Origin: CAIPBY01 sp041671305
Lineage (GTDB): Bacteria > Patescibacteriota > Patescibacteriia > 2-01-FULL-39-33
Direction of reading: 5' to 3'
Assembly: GCA_041671305.1 (NCBI GenBank)
Contig: JBAZBX010000001.1
Location: 87,742-151,741 of the forward strand
DNA: 64,000 bases
The notes beneath the pieces were generated by a model that saw nothing but the letters and a program-made list of their open reading frames with translations, searched no databases and was not told the origin of the DNA. This document shows, piece after piece, positions 1 to 8,084 of the stretch (position 1 is its first letter; each line of letters starts with the position of its first letter). A program made the translations under genes and the position numbers.

Positions 1-2296
1 GCAAAAGCATGCCCTGTTCCACCTGCCTCATCAATGGCGCTTCCGGACGTTGATTGGGCAACAAATTTATATGCTCTTCCAATTCATTATACTTTATAAC
101 TGCTTGCTTGATCAGATAACCAGTCAAAGCATCCTGGCCAGCTTCGTTCTGGCCATTATCATTTTCACGTCTTATTTCTTCCAATGTCTTCCTGGCTTCT
201 TTTGGCAACGGGAAAATAGTGTCTGCCAGATTGTACAGTTCTTCCATATTCCATCTGCTTTCTTCCGGATCTTGCGTGTTAGACAAAACTATATTCTCAA
301 TCTCTTTTTCAATCGCTGAGAGAACTGCTTCCTTGGTATCGCCGCCATCAAGAATCAAACGCCTCTTTTTGTAAATCGTCTCTCTGTGCTTATTCATGAC
401 ATCGTCATATTCCACCAGATGTTTTCTGATATCAAAATTATTGGTTTCCACTTTCTTCTGCGCCTGCTCAATGGATTTGGAAATCATCTTGTTTTCTATA
501 GGCATATCATCCGGCATGCCCAAAGTCGTCATGATGGATTTCATTCTGTCTGAACCGAAAATTCTCATCAAATCATCATCCATGGAAATATAAAATTGCG
601 TGTCTCCAGGATCGCCTTGTCTTCCGGCGCGGCCTCTGAGCTGATTATCAATTCTTCTGGACTCATGCCGTTCAGTGCCGATAACACACAAACCTCCGAC
701 CTCTACCACTTTCCGATATTCTTCTTCATTGAATGGATATCCGCCAAGAATAATATCTACGCCACGACCAGCCATATTGGTCGCCACAGTCACAGCGCCG
801 AATTTTCCGGCTTGAGCAATGATGTGCGCTTCTTTCTCATGATGCTTGGCATTGAGGATTTGGCAATCCACGCCCTCACGAGCCAGAAGCTCTGCCAACA
901 ATTCATTTTTTTCAATAGAAACCGTACCGATAAGAATCGGCTGTCCCTTCTCGTGCCTTTCTTTTATCTCCCGCGCCAAGGCCTGGAACTTTCCGCTTTC
1001 ATTCTTATAGACCCTGTCATTTAGATCGTACCTCACCATGGGCTTATTGGTCGGAATAATGACCACTTCCAATTTATAAATTTTGGAAAATTCTTCCGCT
1101 TCGGTTGCAGCTGTTCCGGTCATGCCGGATAATTTCTCATACAAACGGAAATAATTTTGAAAGGACACGGTCGCCAAGGTTTTGCTTTCTTTCTGAACTT
1201 TCACTCCTTCTTTGGCTTCAATGGCCTGATGCAAACCTTCACTATATCTACGGCCAAACATCATCCTGCCAGTAAACTCATCAATAATAATTATCTCGCC
1301 GTCTTGGACTACATAATCTTTGTCTTTTTTAAATAATGCCTGCGCTTTCAAAGCCTGTTCAATGTGATGCACTTCGCCTATTCCTCGCTCGGTATAAATA
1401 TTTCCCAAACCAAGCAACTTCTCCACCTTGGCGATTCCTTCTTCGGTCAAAGTCGCCGCTCTCATTTTCTCATCAATTTTATAATCTTCTTCCGGTACTA
1501 GTTTTTTTACTAATTGCGAGAACTGATAATACTTGTCGGTTGATTCCATGTCCGGAGCGGAAATGATGAGTGGCGTTCTGGCTTCATCAATTAAAATAGA
1601 ATCAACTTCATCAACAATGGAATAATACAAATCACGCTGAACCATATCTTCTCTGGACTGAACCATATTGTCACGCAGGTAGTCAAAGCCGAATTCGTTG
1701 TTGGTGCCATAAAGAATGTCGCAGTTGTAAGCCTCTTTGCGAGCGCAAGGAACCAAATTTTGGACATCAAGCATCTCATCTCCTTCTTGCTTGCCTCGCG
1801 CGCTGTCAAACTTGAAAGCGCTTTCATGCTGGATACAACCCACGCTCATGCCCAAAAAATCATAAACCCGTCCCATCCAGTCAGCATGGATTCTGGACAG
1901 ATAATCATTGACTGTCACCAAATGCGCTCCCTTGCCGGCCAAAGCATTGAGATACATGGGACTGGTAGCGGTAAGAGTTTTTCCTTCACCAGTTCTCATT
2001 TCCGCAATCTGCCCGCGGTGAAGCACGATACCGCCGATAAGCTGAACATCAAAATGCCTTTGACCCAGAACTCTCTTGGAAGCTTCTCTCACCGTGGCGA
2101 AAGCTTCCGGTAAAATTTCATCCAAAGTTTTGCCTTCGGAGAGCATTTTACGAAGCTTGGGAGTCTGTGCTCTCAACTCTTCATCTGAGAGCTTCACCAT
2201 CTCCGGTTCCAGTGCGTTTATCTCCTCAATTACGGGTCGCATGGACTTGACCACTTTCTCATTCGGATCACCAAAAACTTTGCTAATTATAGACAT
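1..2296 (-). CDS. secA: SecA preprotein translocase ATPase (C-terminus cut by window edge)
   Basis: ATP-driven motor that pushes unfolded preproteins through the SecYEG channel at the inner face of the membrane. The frame was read on the minus strand from the ATG at 2296-2294 and is open to base 1, giving at least 765 codons; the usual SecA is 800-950 residues, so only the C-terminal part is missing. Visible motifs are the Walker A region MRTGEGKTL, the motif FGFDYLRDNM and the DEVDSILIDEARTPLI stretch of nucleotide-binding domain 1. No clear ribosome binding site precedes the ATG. The conserved bacterial order hpf-secA is kept, with a small foreign-looking gene between them (2433-2783). Identification is firm. 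Confidence 0.96.
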   Translation of the reverse strand, partial: MSIISKVFGDPNEKVVKSMRPVIEEINALEPEMVKLSDEELRAQTPKLRKMLSEGKTLDEILPEAFATVREASKRVLGQRHFDVQLIGGIVLHRGQIAEMRTGEGKTLTATSPMYLNALAGKGAHLVTVNDYLSRIHADWMGRVYDFLGMSVGCIQHESAFKFDSARGKQEGDEMLDVQNLVPCARKEAYNCDILYGTNNEFGFDYLRDNMVQSREDMVQRDLYYSIVDEVDSILIDEARTPLIISAPDMESTDKYYQFSQLVKKLVPEEDYKIDEKMRAATLTEEGIAKVEKLLGLGNIYTERGIGEVHHIEQALKAQALFKKDKDYVVQDGEIIIIDEFTGRMMFGRRYSEGLHQAIEAKEGVKVQKESKTLATVSFQNYFRLYEKLSGMTGTAATEAEEFSKIYKLEVVIIPTNKPMVRYDLNDRVYKNESGKFQALAREIKERHEKGQPILIGTVSIEKNELLAELLAREGVDCQILNAKHHEKEAHIIAQAGKFGAVTVATNMAGRGVDIILGGYPFNEEEYRKVVEVGGLCVIGTERHESRRIDNQLRGRAGRQGDPGDTQFYISMDDDLMRIFGSDRMKSIMTTLGMPDDMPIENKMISKSIEQAQKKVETNNFDIRKHLVEYDDVMNKHRETIYKKRRLILDGGDTKEAVLSAIEKEIENIVLSNTQDPEESRWNMEELYNLADTIFPLPKEARKTLEEIRRENDNGQNEAGQDALTGYLIKQAVIKYNELEEHINLLPNQRPEAPLMRQVEQGMLL

Positions 2297-2368
2297 ATTT
2301 TATAATAATATTAGTTTATAAGATCAAATATATTCTACCAGAGAACGGTATTAATTTCAAATTTTAGT

Positions 2369-2406
2369 AAAAAAAATATGGGGGCTCCTGACGGCAGGCG
2401 CTCCCC
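2369..2406 (-). terminator. Rho-independent-type terminator after the 2433-2783 gene
   Basis: On the minus strand a G/C-rich hairpin (GGGG...CCTG / CAGG...CCCC, tetraloop CCGT) at about 2380-2406 is followed by a run of T (plus-strand A run 2369-2377). It separates the small gene upstream from secA downstream. Confidence 0.65.
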
Positions 2407-2432
2407 AAATAAATTGTCCAATATGTTCGCGT

Positions 2433-2783
2433 TCACTCTTTTACAGTGAACATCAGCGGATTGGTGAACATCAGCGGATTGTATGAACGCGGCTTACCGT
2501 GATATCCATCATGACCCTGGAATATCAACGTACCATGCTTGGTAATTTCTGCGATGACATACTCCGCTTTTGTATCGCGGTGGACGACGATTACGCCGAC
2601 TGCCATCTTTTGTTTATCTATCCACTGTTGCATGGAATATTGCGCATTGGCGCAATTCTGAGCAGTGGAGTTAGTCTCTTCTCGCATAGCCACCGCCGCG
2701 AAATGCGTACTTATGGATCCGCTCTGACAAGTCATGCTTCCACCACGATACACCATCGCTTTTGCCAAACCCAGTTTTGACAT
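2433..2783 (-). CDS. Orphan 116-residue protein between hpf and secA
   Basis: I do not recognise the family. I chose the ATG at 2783-2781 because an excellent Shine-Dalgarno (GGGAGG) sits just before it; a start at 2810 would add nine residues and place that site inside the coding region. The protein is soluble-looking, with no signal peptide or membrane segment, and has Cys at the motifs MTCQSG and QNCANAQ. Base composition is visibly richer in GC than the flanking genes. The C-terminus carries a six-residue duplication (NPLMFT twice) made by a perfect 18-bp tandem repeat at 2446-2463 and 2464-2481. It has its own strong promoter and terminator, so it is an independent unit inserted between two genes that usually adjoin. 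Confidence 0.7.
   Translation of the reverse strand: MSKLGLAKAMVYRGGSMTCQSGSISTHFAAVAMREETNSTAQNCANAQYSMQQWIDKQKMAVGVIVVHRDTKAEYVIAEITKHGTLIFQGHDGYHGKPRSYNPLMFTNPLMFTVKE
2446..2481. repeat. Perfect 18-bp tandem duplication inside the orphan gene
   Basis: The unit GTGAACATCAGCGGATTG occurs twice head to tail and keeps the reading frame, duplicating six amino acids near the C-terminus. Confidence 0.9.
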
Positions 2784-2856
2784 TTGGAACCTCCCTTCTC
2801 CCTTATCCATCTTCTCGTTGTTTGAAGACCATTCTTACAAAGAATAGAACCAATTT

Positions 2857-2885
2857 ATTATACCATAATATTATAAACTTTGCAA
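2857..2885 (-). promoter_or_regulatory. Sigma-70-type promoter for the 2433-2783 gene
   Basis: Minus strand: -35 TTGCAA (2885-2880), 17-nt spacer, -10 TATAAT (2862-2857) preceded by TGG, giving an extended -10. The predicted 5' leader is about 65 nt and contains a small ATTCTT/AAGAAT hairpin. Confidence 0.75.
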
Positions 2886-2889
2886 GACA

Positions 2890-2932
2890 AAAATAATCCA
2901 CCCAGACGTTACGCTGAGGTGGATTATTTTAG
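2890..2932 (-). terminator. Terminator after hpf
   Basis: An AATCCACC / GGTGGATT stem is flanked by an A run on one side and a T run on the other, so it may work in both directions. It closes the operon that ends with hpf at 2939. Confidence 0.75.
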
Positions 2933-2938
2933 AATAAT

Positions 2939-3241
2939 TTATTCCTGCTTTTTTTCTTTGTATTTTATCAATTCTTGTTTCATTTTGTCTTTTGCCTCGT
3001 TTATAGATTTTTCAATATTATCTGTTTCGGCTTCAGCTCTTAATACCGTGCCAGGAACCGTCAGATTAATTTCTGCACGGAAATTATCTCCATTTCTGTG
3101 ATGAAAAGAAATAAGCCCTATTTCCACATCAACTTCAATAATATTGTCAAAATATTTAGTTAATCCTCCAACTTTTTCATTGATCATCTCGTGAGCTTCC
3201 GGAGTGAGCTTGGCATTAGTGGCCTTGATATTAATTTTCAT
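2939..3241 (-). CDS. hpf: Ribosome hibernation-promoting factor, short form (HPF/YfiA)
   Basis: Binds the decoding centre of the 30S subunit and stalls or dimerises ribosomes in stationary phase. The 100-residue protein matches the single-domain short form. It opens with MKINIKATNAKLTPEAHEMI and keeps the family's Lys-rich helices and beta strand with RAEINLTVPG. There is no C-terminal dimerisation extension. It lies 30 nt after murB on the same strand, with no terminator between them, so it is probably the last gene of the peptidoglycan operon. Confidence 0.92.
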   Translation of the reverse strand: MKINIKATNAKLTPEAHEMINEKVGGLTKYFDNIIEVDVEIGLISFHHRNGDNFRAEINLTVPGTVLRAEAETDNIEKSINEAKDKMKQELIKYKEKKQE

Positions 3242-3271
3242 GATTTTGTATTTTATTAATTAATTTAATAT

Positions 3272-4237
3272 TTAAAATCCCAGATATTCTATTTCCTCCA
3301 TCAATTGCAAATCAAAAGTGTCTCTCACTTTCTGTTTTATAATGCTAATTAGCATAATTACGTTTTCCGCCGTCGCCCCTCCGATATTAATAATAATACC
3401 AGCATGATTTTCAAAAACTTTGGCATGGCCGATTTCTTTGCCTTTGAGTTCGCATTTATCAATCAACCAAGCAACTGGAATTTTCCGATATTTTACATAT
3501 TGATCGGGAAAATTCGGAAATTTTTCCTGAAACAGTTTAATTTCTTCTGCGCTAGTTTCTATATTCTTGAAAACACAACCTGCCGAAAAACCCGCAAACT
3601 TCGGAGCCCTTTCGCTGATAATTTTTTTTACTCTTTCTCTAGCTTGATTAGTATCACTTTTTTGCAGTTTCATGGTGACAGACAAAATTACATCTTTATT
3701 GCCATTCTTTTTGAAAACGCTTTCCCGATAACCAAATTCACAATCAGAAACGGACAAAGATTTGATCTTGCCATCACGCAAAACTTTTACTTCTATGATG
3801 TTTCTGCTCATATCACTGCCATAAGCTCCGGCATTTCCCCTGACTGCTCCTCCTATTGTGCCGGGAATTCCTGCCGCCCACTCCAGACCGGAAAGACCTT
3901 CAGCCAATGACTGACTGAGCGCTTTGGCCAGAATTACTCCAGCCTCGCATTCAACAATTTCATCTTTTATGTTTAGACGATCTCCGGACATCTTTATTAC
4001 TAGTCCCGGATAGCCGTTATCACTGACTAATATATTGCTTCCGCCACCCAGGACGACATACGAAATCGCATTTTTCTCCGCCCAGGACAACACCTCCTGA
4101 AACTCTTCTAAATTTTGAATAACGGCGAAATACCTGGCCGGTCCGCCGATACGAAATGTGGTATGAGAAGACAACGGCTCATTTTCCATAAATCTTTCAT
4201 TCAAAATTTCCTTTATTTTACTAGTATCTGAATTCAT
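3272..4237 (-). CDS. murB: UDP-N-acetylenolpyruvoylglucosamine reductase (MurB)
   Basis: FAD/NADPH enzyme that reduces the enolpyruvyl group made by MurA to give UDP-MurNAc, in the cytoplasm. The 321 residues fit the family. The FAD-binding N-terminus shows NTTF-like SSHTTFRIGGPA and VVLGGGSNILVSD; the substrate domain shows GIPGTIGGAVRGNAGAYG and the C-terminal VAWLIDKCELKG. At the catalytic Ser position of E. coli MurB (AGSFFKN) this protein reads AGCVFKN, so a Cys is the likely proton donor, as in other bacterial MurB lineages. The start overlaps the stop of the preceding gene by one base (TAATG), which suggests coupled translation. Confidence 0.95.
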   Translation of the reverse strand: MNSDTSKIKEILNERFMENEPLSSHTTFRIGGPARYFAVIQNLEEFQEVLSWAEKNAISYVVLGGGSNILVSDNGYPGLVIKMSGDRLNIKDEIVECEAGVILAKALSQSLAEGLSGLEWAAGIPGTIGGAVRGNAGAYGSDMSRNIIEVKVLRDGKIKSLSVSDCEFGYRESVFKKNGNKDVILSVTMKLQKSDTNQARERVKKIISERAPKFAGFSAGCVFKNIETSAEEIKLFQEKFPNFPDQYVKYRKIPVAWLIDKCELKGKEIGHAKVFENHAGIIINIGGATAENVIMLISIIKQKVRDTFDLQLMEEIEYLGF

Positions 4238-4410
4238 TATTTTTTTCTTTTATCAATTAATTTAATTTCTTTCTTTTTTTTGGTCTTAATATAATATCCG
4301 GATTGTTCCATCACCTGCCGTTGCTTGGCAAAACCAGTGCCTTTGACTTTCCGTTTCGGGCGCTTTTCCTGCTCTAGCTTGTTTTGTAAATTATATAAAT
4401 CTTTTTCCAT
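4237..4410 (-). CDS. Small basic protein (57 aa) between murC and murB
   Basis: Unrecognised, Lys/Arg-rich and with no membrane segment. Its tail is strongly charged (KTKKKKEIKLIDKRKK). I prefer the ATG at 4410-4408; a TTG four codons earlier (4422) is possible. Its stop TAA shares one base with the murB ATG and it begins 18 nt after the murC stop, so the position argues for a real translated gene in the operon. A role in nucleic-acid or ribosome binding would be guesswork. Confidence 0.6.
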   Translation of the reverse strand: MEKDLYNLQNKLEQEKRPKRKVKGTGFAKQRQVMEQSGYYIKTKKKKEIKLIDKRKK

Positions 4411-4428
4411 ATAGACAAGCAACTTGAA

Positions 4429-5805
4429 TTATTTTTTCACTAGATTTTGGGCCACGTCATAGATATTACCTGCCCCCATAATAAGTATTACGTCAAAATC
4501 ACCTGCTTTGGTTCTAATTAAATTCTCGGTTTCGTTTAAACTGCCTCCGTAAACGGCATTAGCGCCTGAATTTTTGGCCTCTTCCGCCAACACCACGGAA
4601 TTAATATCAAAATCCTCGGGCCTTTCCCGACCTTCTACATAGTAGATGTCGGAAATAATAGCCATATCCGCCAAGGAGAAACTCTGGACAAATTCATTGA
4701 ACAAATTTTTTGTTCGCGCAAATTGGTGGGGCTGGAACACGACCAAAATCTTTTGGGAAGGAAAAAATTCCTTGGTTGCCTCAATGGTTTTATATACTGC
4801 GTCCGGCGTATGAGCATAATCGGTGATAAGAAGCGCCTTACCCAGATGACCAAGCTTTTCAAATCGTCTCCAAGCACCATTAAATCCAGCCAAAGACGAC
4901 CTAATCACTTCCCACCTAATGTTAAACTGCCTGGCAACCGCAATGGAGGCCAAAGCATCATAAACATTAAATCTGCCAGGGATATTAATAAAAAAATTCT
5001 CCCCAAAATTACCCCTCTGGAAAACATCAAAATATTGTTTACCGTTATTTAAGTGAATGCACTTGGCAGTAAAATCAGATTCATTATCCAACCCGTAAGT
5101 TATTATTCTAGCCTGGCATTTTGCAGAAGCTTGGCTGGAATTTGAATCATCATTATTGATAACTAGCATGCCGTCGCCAGGCAATTTTTCAAAATACTTT
5201 TTGAAAGCCATCTTTATTTCTTTCGCATTTTTATAATAATCCAAATGATCTTCTCCAATATAAGTATTTACCGCCACCTTGGGATTGTAATTATCAAAGG
5301 CTCTTCTATATTCATCGCTTTCAAAAATAAAATATTTACTATTTCCGACCCTGGAATTGCCCCCAAGATAATCAGCTTTGCTTCCCAATATAATAGTTGG
5401 ATCCATCCCGGCATCTACAAAAATTTTTCCCAGCATGGCGGTGGTAGTCGTTTTGCCATTGGTGCCGGAAATTCCTATAGCGTATTTATCTTTCATCAAA
5501 AATCCCAAAAGATCAGGATAAGTCAGGGTATTTATTTTTAACTTCCTGGCTTCCTGCCGTTCACAATTATCTTCCGGCACAGCCACGCTATAAACCACCA
5601 GATCAATATCGTCTTTTATATTCTCGGATCTGTGTCCGATAATAATATTTATCCCTTCCTTGGATAATTGTTCCGTTATCTCGCTTTCTGTGGCATCACT
5701 GCCGGAGACTTCCTTTTTTTGAAAATTCAAAACACGCGCCACCGCCGAAATGCCAATTCCACCAATGCCGACAAAATGTATTTTTTTTATTTCCGATAAA
5801 TCCAT
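4429..5805 (-). CDS. murC: UDP-N-acetylmuramate--L-alanine ligase (MurC)
   Basis: ATP-dependent ligase that adds L-Ala to UDP-MurNAc. The 458 residues match the family. In order: N-terminal UDP-binding Rossmann domain (HFVGIGGIGISAVA), central ATPase with P-loop GISGTNGKTTTTAML, the Mur ligase motif DEYRRAFDNYNP with NTYIGEDHLDYY, then the C-terminal domain with ITDYAHTPDAV and FQPHQFARTKNLF. It begins 6 nt after murG ends, as part of the same minus-strand operon. Confidence 0.96.
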   Translation of the reverse strand: MDLSEIKKIHFVGIGGIGISAVARVLNFQKKEVSGSDATESEITEQLSKEGINIIIGHRSENIKDDIDLVVYSVAVPEDNCERQEARKLKINTLTYPDLLGFLMKDKYAIGISGTNGKTTTTAMLGKIFVDAGMDPTIILGSKADYLGGNSRVGNSKYFIFESDEYRRAFDNYNPKVAVNTYIGEDHLDYYKNAKEIKMAFKKYFEKLPGDGMLVINNDDSNSSQASAKCQARIITYGLDNESDFTAKCIHLNNGKQYFDVFQRGNFGENFFINIPGRFNVYDALASIAVARQFNIRWEVIRSSLAGFNGAWRRFEKLGHLGKALLITDYAHTPDAVYKTIEATKEFFPSQKILVVFQPHQFARTKNLFNEFVQSFSLADMAIISDIYYVEGRERPEDFDINSVVLAEEAKNSGANAVYGGSLNETENLIRTKAGDFDVILIMGAGNIYDVAQNLVKK

Positions 5806-5811
5806 GCTGAT

Positions 5812-6882
5812 TTATTTATCTTTGACTATTGATTTAATTAAGCCGACCACATTTTTGGCTCCATCTTTGGCCATAATATGAGATATATTTTCAGACAATA
5901 ATTCGCTCTGACTCTTGCGGTTAGAAAACAAGTCTTTGATCACTCCAACAAACATAGCCGGCGTCAGGCTTTCTTGAGAAAGCACCAAAGCCGCTTCATG
6001 TTTTTGATAATAATGAGCGTTTAATTCTTGATGACTGTGAGGCATGGGTATTAAAATTGCCACCTTGCCCATTATAGATAGCTCCGACAAAGTTGAAATG
6101 CCACACCTAGACACGACGATATCAGCCACGCACAAGGCCTCAATTAATTCTGAAGTCAAAAATTCAAATTGATGATAATTATCAGACTGGACATCAATCT
6201 TTTTGCCATGACCAGTGACATGGATTATCTGGCAAAATTTAATCAAATCAGCAATAGCTTTTTCCATAATTTCATTAATGCCCTTGGCTCCCGTGCCTCC
6301 CCCCATCACCAGAAGAATCGGGAGATCCGAATTCAATTTAAAAAATTCTCTGCTCTCGTCACGATTGCAATAATAAAATTCTTGTCGCACCGGATTTCCG
6401 GTAAGCACCGTCTTTTTAGGATTAAAATCTTTGAGCGACACATCAAATGAAACCGTTATTTTCCTAGAAATATTGGCCATCAACTTATTGGCTAAGCCGG
6501 CTACAATATCCTGCTGATGAACAATAACCGGAATATGGAGAAGCCATGCTGCATAAGCGACCGGTACGCCTACAAAAGCGCCAGCGACCATTACCGCCTC
6601 CGGTCTGAATTTCCAGACAATACCAAAGGCCTGAAAAAATCCCAAAATTATTTTGAATGGATCTGTAAAATTCTGCCAACTGAAATATCTGCGAAATTTT
6701 CCTGATGAAATGGATTTAAACGGTATCTTGTAACTTTCTACGGCCTTCCTCTCCGGCCCGCTTTCCGTACCAATAAAAAGAAACTTATCACTGCCATGGC
6801 TACTTTTTTTAAACTCTTCATAAACTGCAATAAGCGGACTGACTGATCCCATGGTTCCACCGCCTGATAATAATATTTTCAT
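5812..6882 (-). CDS. murG: Lipid II synthase MurG (GlcNAc transferase)
   Basis: Membrane-associated GT-B transferase that moves GlcNAc from UDP-GlcNAc to lipid I to make lipid II. The length of 356 is typical. The C-terminal donor site is clear (VMGGGTGAKGIN, ADIVVSRCGISTLSEL, PMPHSHQELNAHYYQ). The N-terminal loop reads GGGTMGSVSP where the usual MurG has GGTGGHxxP, so the conserved loop His is a Ser here; see findings. It is flanked by ftsW and murC, so the role is secure. Confidence 0.92.
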   Translation of the reverse strand: MKILLSGGGTMGSVSPLIAVYEEFKKSSHGSDKFLFIGTESGPERKAVESYKIPFKSISSGKFRRYFSWQNFTDPFKIILGFFQAFGIVWKFRPEAVMVAGAFVGVPVAYAAWLLHIPVIVHQQDIVAGLANKLMANISRKITVSFDVSLKDFNPKKTVLTGNPVRQEFYYCNRDESREFFKLNSDLPILLVMGGGTGAKGINEIMEKAIADLIKFCQIIHVTGHGKKIDVQSDNYHQFEFLTSELIEALCVADIVVSRCGISTLSELSIMGKVAILIPMPHSHQELNAHYYQKHEAALVLSQESLTPAMFVGVIKDLFSNRKSQSELLSENISHIMAKDGAKNVVGLIKSIVKDK

Positions 6883-6896
6883 ATGAATTTATTTAA

Positions 6897-8045
6897 TTAG
6901 CGATATGAATTCTGTTTGGATATATTAACCAAAATTCCGGCTGCTGCCAAGGAGGCCATAATGGAAGTGCCTCCGTATGAGATAAATGGCAAAGTCACTC
7001 CGGTAAGCGGTAAGATACCGACCATGGCGCCGATATTAAAAAATGCTTGGAATGCAAACCAAGAAATAATACCTACGACCAACAATTTACCAAAAGTATC
7101 TTCACATCTTTGCGCCAGCTTGAGGCCTCTTATTGCCAAAAAGATAAAAACTGCCACAATAATTGAAGCGAAGATAAATCCTAATTCTTCAGACACCACG
7201 GCAAATATGGAATCTCCGGTTACCTCGGGAAGATAATTGAACTTTTGTATAGAATGGCCATATCCCTTGCCAAACCATCCGCCGGATCCGACAGCCAGAA
7301 GCGCTTGGTTGATATGATACCCGGTTCCCAAAGGATCAAGTTCCGGATGCAAGAAAGTTGTAAATCTCTCTCCTCTATACGGAGAGAATTTTATAAGTAA
7401 GGCCAAAGCACCCGCTCCCAAAACTCCGAGCCAGGTCAGATGAAGGACTTTTCCGCCAGCCGTAAAATATACCGACAGGGACATGAGAATTATAATCATC
7501 ATAGTTCCGGTATCTGGCTCCAAAACAGTCAGCAGGGAAATTATTCCTAATACAAATAGAAACGGCACGAAACCATACTGAAAATTTTTGAGATGACTTT
7601 CCTCTTTGGATGAGAGCCAGGAAGCTAAATACAAAAGAAATGTCAGCTTTACTATTTCAGACGGCTGAATGGAAAAACCAAAAATATAAATCCAACTTCG
7701 TGAGGTTCCCCAACTGGCGCCGATACCTGGGATAAACACCAAAACCAAAAGCGCAATAGAAAACAAAAGAAGTCCAGGAGCATAATTTTTCAGTTTGCGA
7801 TAATCAAACTTAGAAAAAAGAAACATCAAAATCAGACCCGGAATAACGCCGACTAATAATTGATGCTTAAAATAATAATATGGATCATGAAATTTCTGCC
7901 AACCTACGGCTACTCCGGCTGAACAAAGCATGATCAACCCGAAAGCGGTCAAGAATAAAATCGTACCAACCAAATACCAATCTGGCTCATTAGTATCATG
8001 AAAAAAATATTTTTTTATCTTTTCAATTAATTTTTTGATAAGCAT
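6897..8045 (-). CDS. ftsW: FtsW/RodA-family peptidoglycan glycosyltransferase
   Basis: SEDS-family membrane enzyme that polymerises lipid II. The protein has 382 residues with about ten hydrophobic segments. It has the signature region near the C-terminus (PLTGVTLPFISYGGTSIMASLAAAGI) and the long extracellular loop with HPELDPLGTGYHINQALLAVGSGG. Placement between murD and murG favours FtsW over RodA. It starts about 39 nt after the murL-murD stop. Confidence 0.93.
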   Translation of the reverse strand: MLIKKLIEKIKKYFFHDTNEPDWYLVGTILFLTAFGLIMLCSAGVAVGWQKFHDPYYYFKHQLLVGVIPGLILMFLFSKFDYRKLKNYAPGLLLFSIALLVLVFIPGIGASWGTSRSWIYIFGFSIQPSEIVKLTFLLYLASWLSSKEESHLKNFQYGFVPFLFVLGIISLLTVLEPDTGTMMIIILMSLSVYFTAGGKVLHLTWLGVLGAGALALLIKFSPYRGERFTTFLHPELDPLGTGYHINQALLAVGSGGWFGKGYGHSIQKFNYLPEVTGDSIFAVVSEELGFIFASIIVAVFIFLAIRGLKLAQRCEDTFGKLLVVGIISWFAFQAFFNIGAMVGILPLTGVTLPFISYGGTSIMASLAAAGILVNISKQNSYR

Positions 8046-8084
8046 ATTTTAATAATTACCTGCATTTGCAATGAGAGCATTATG

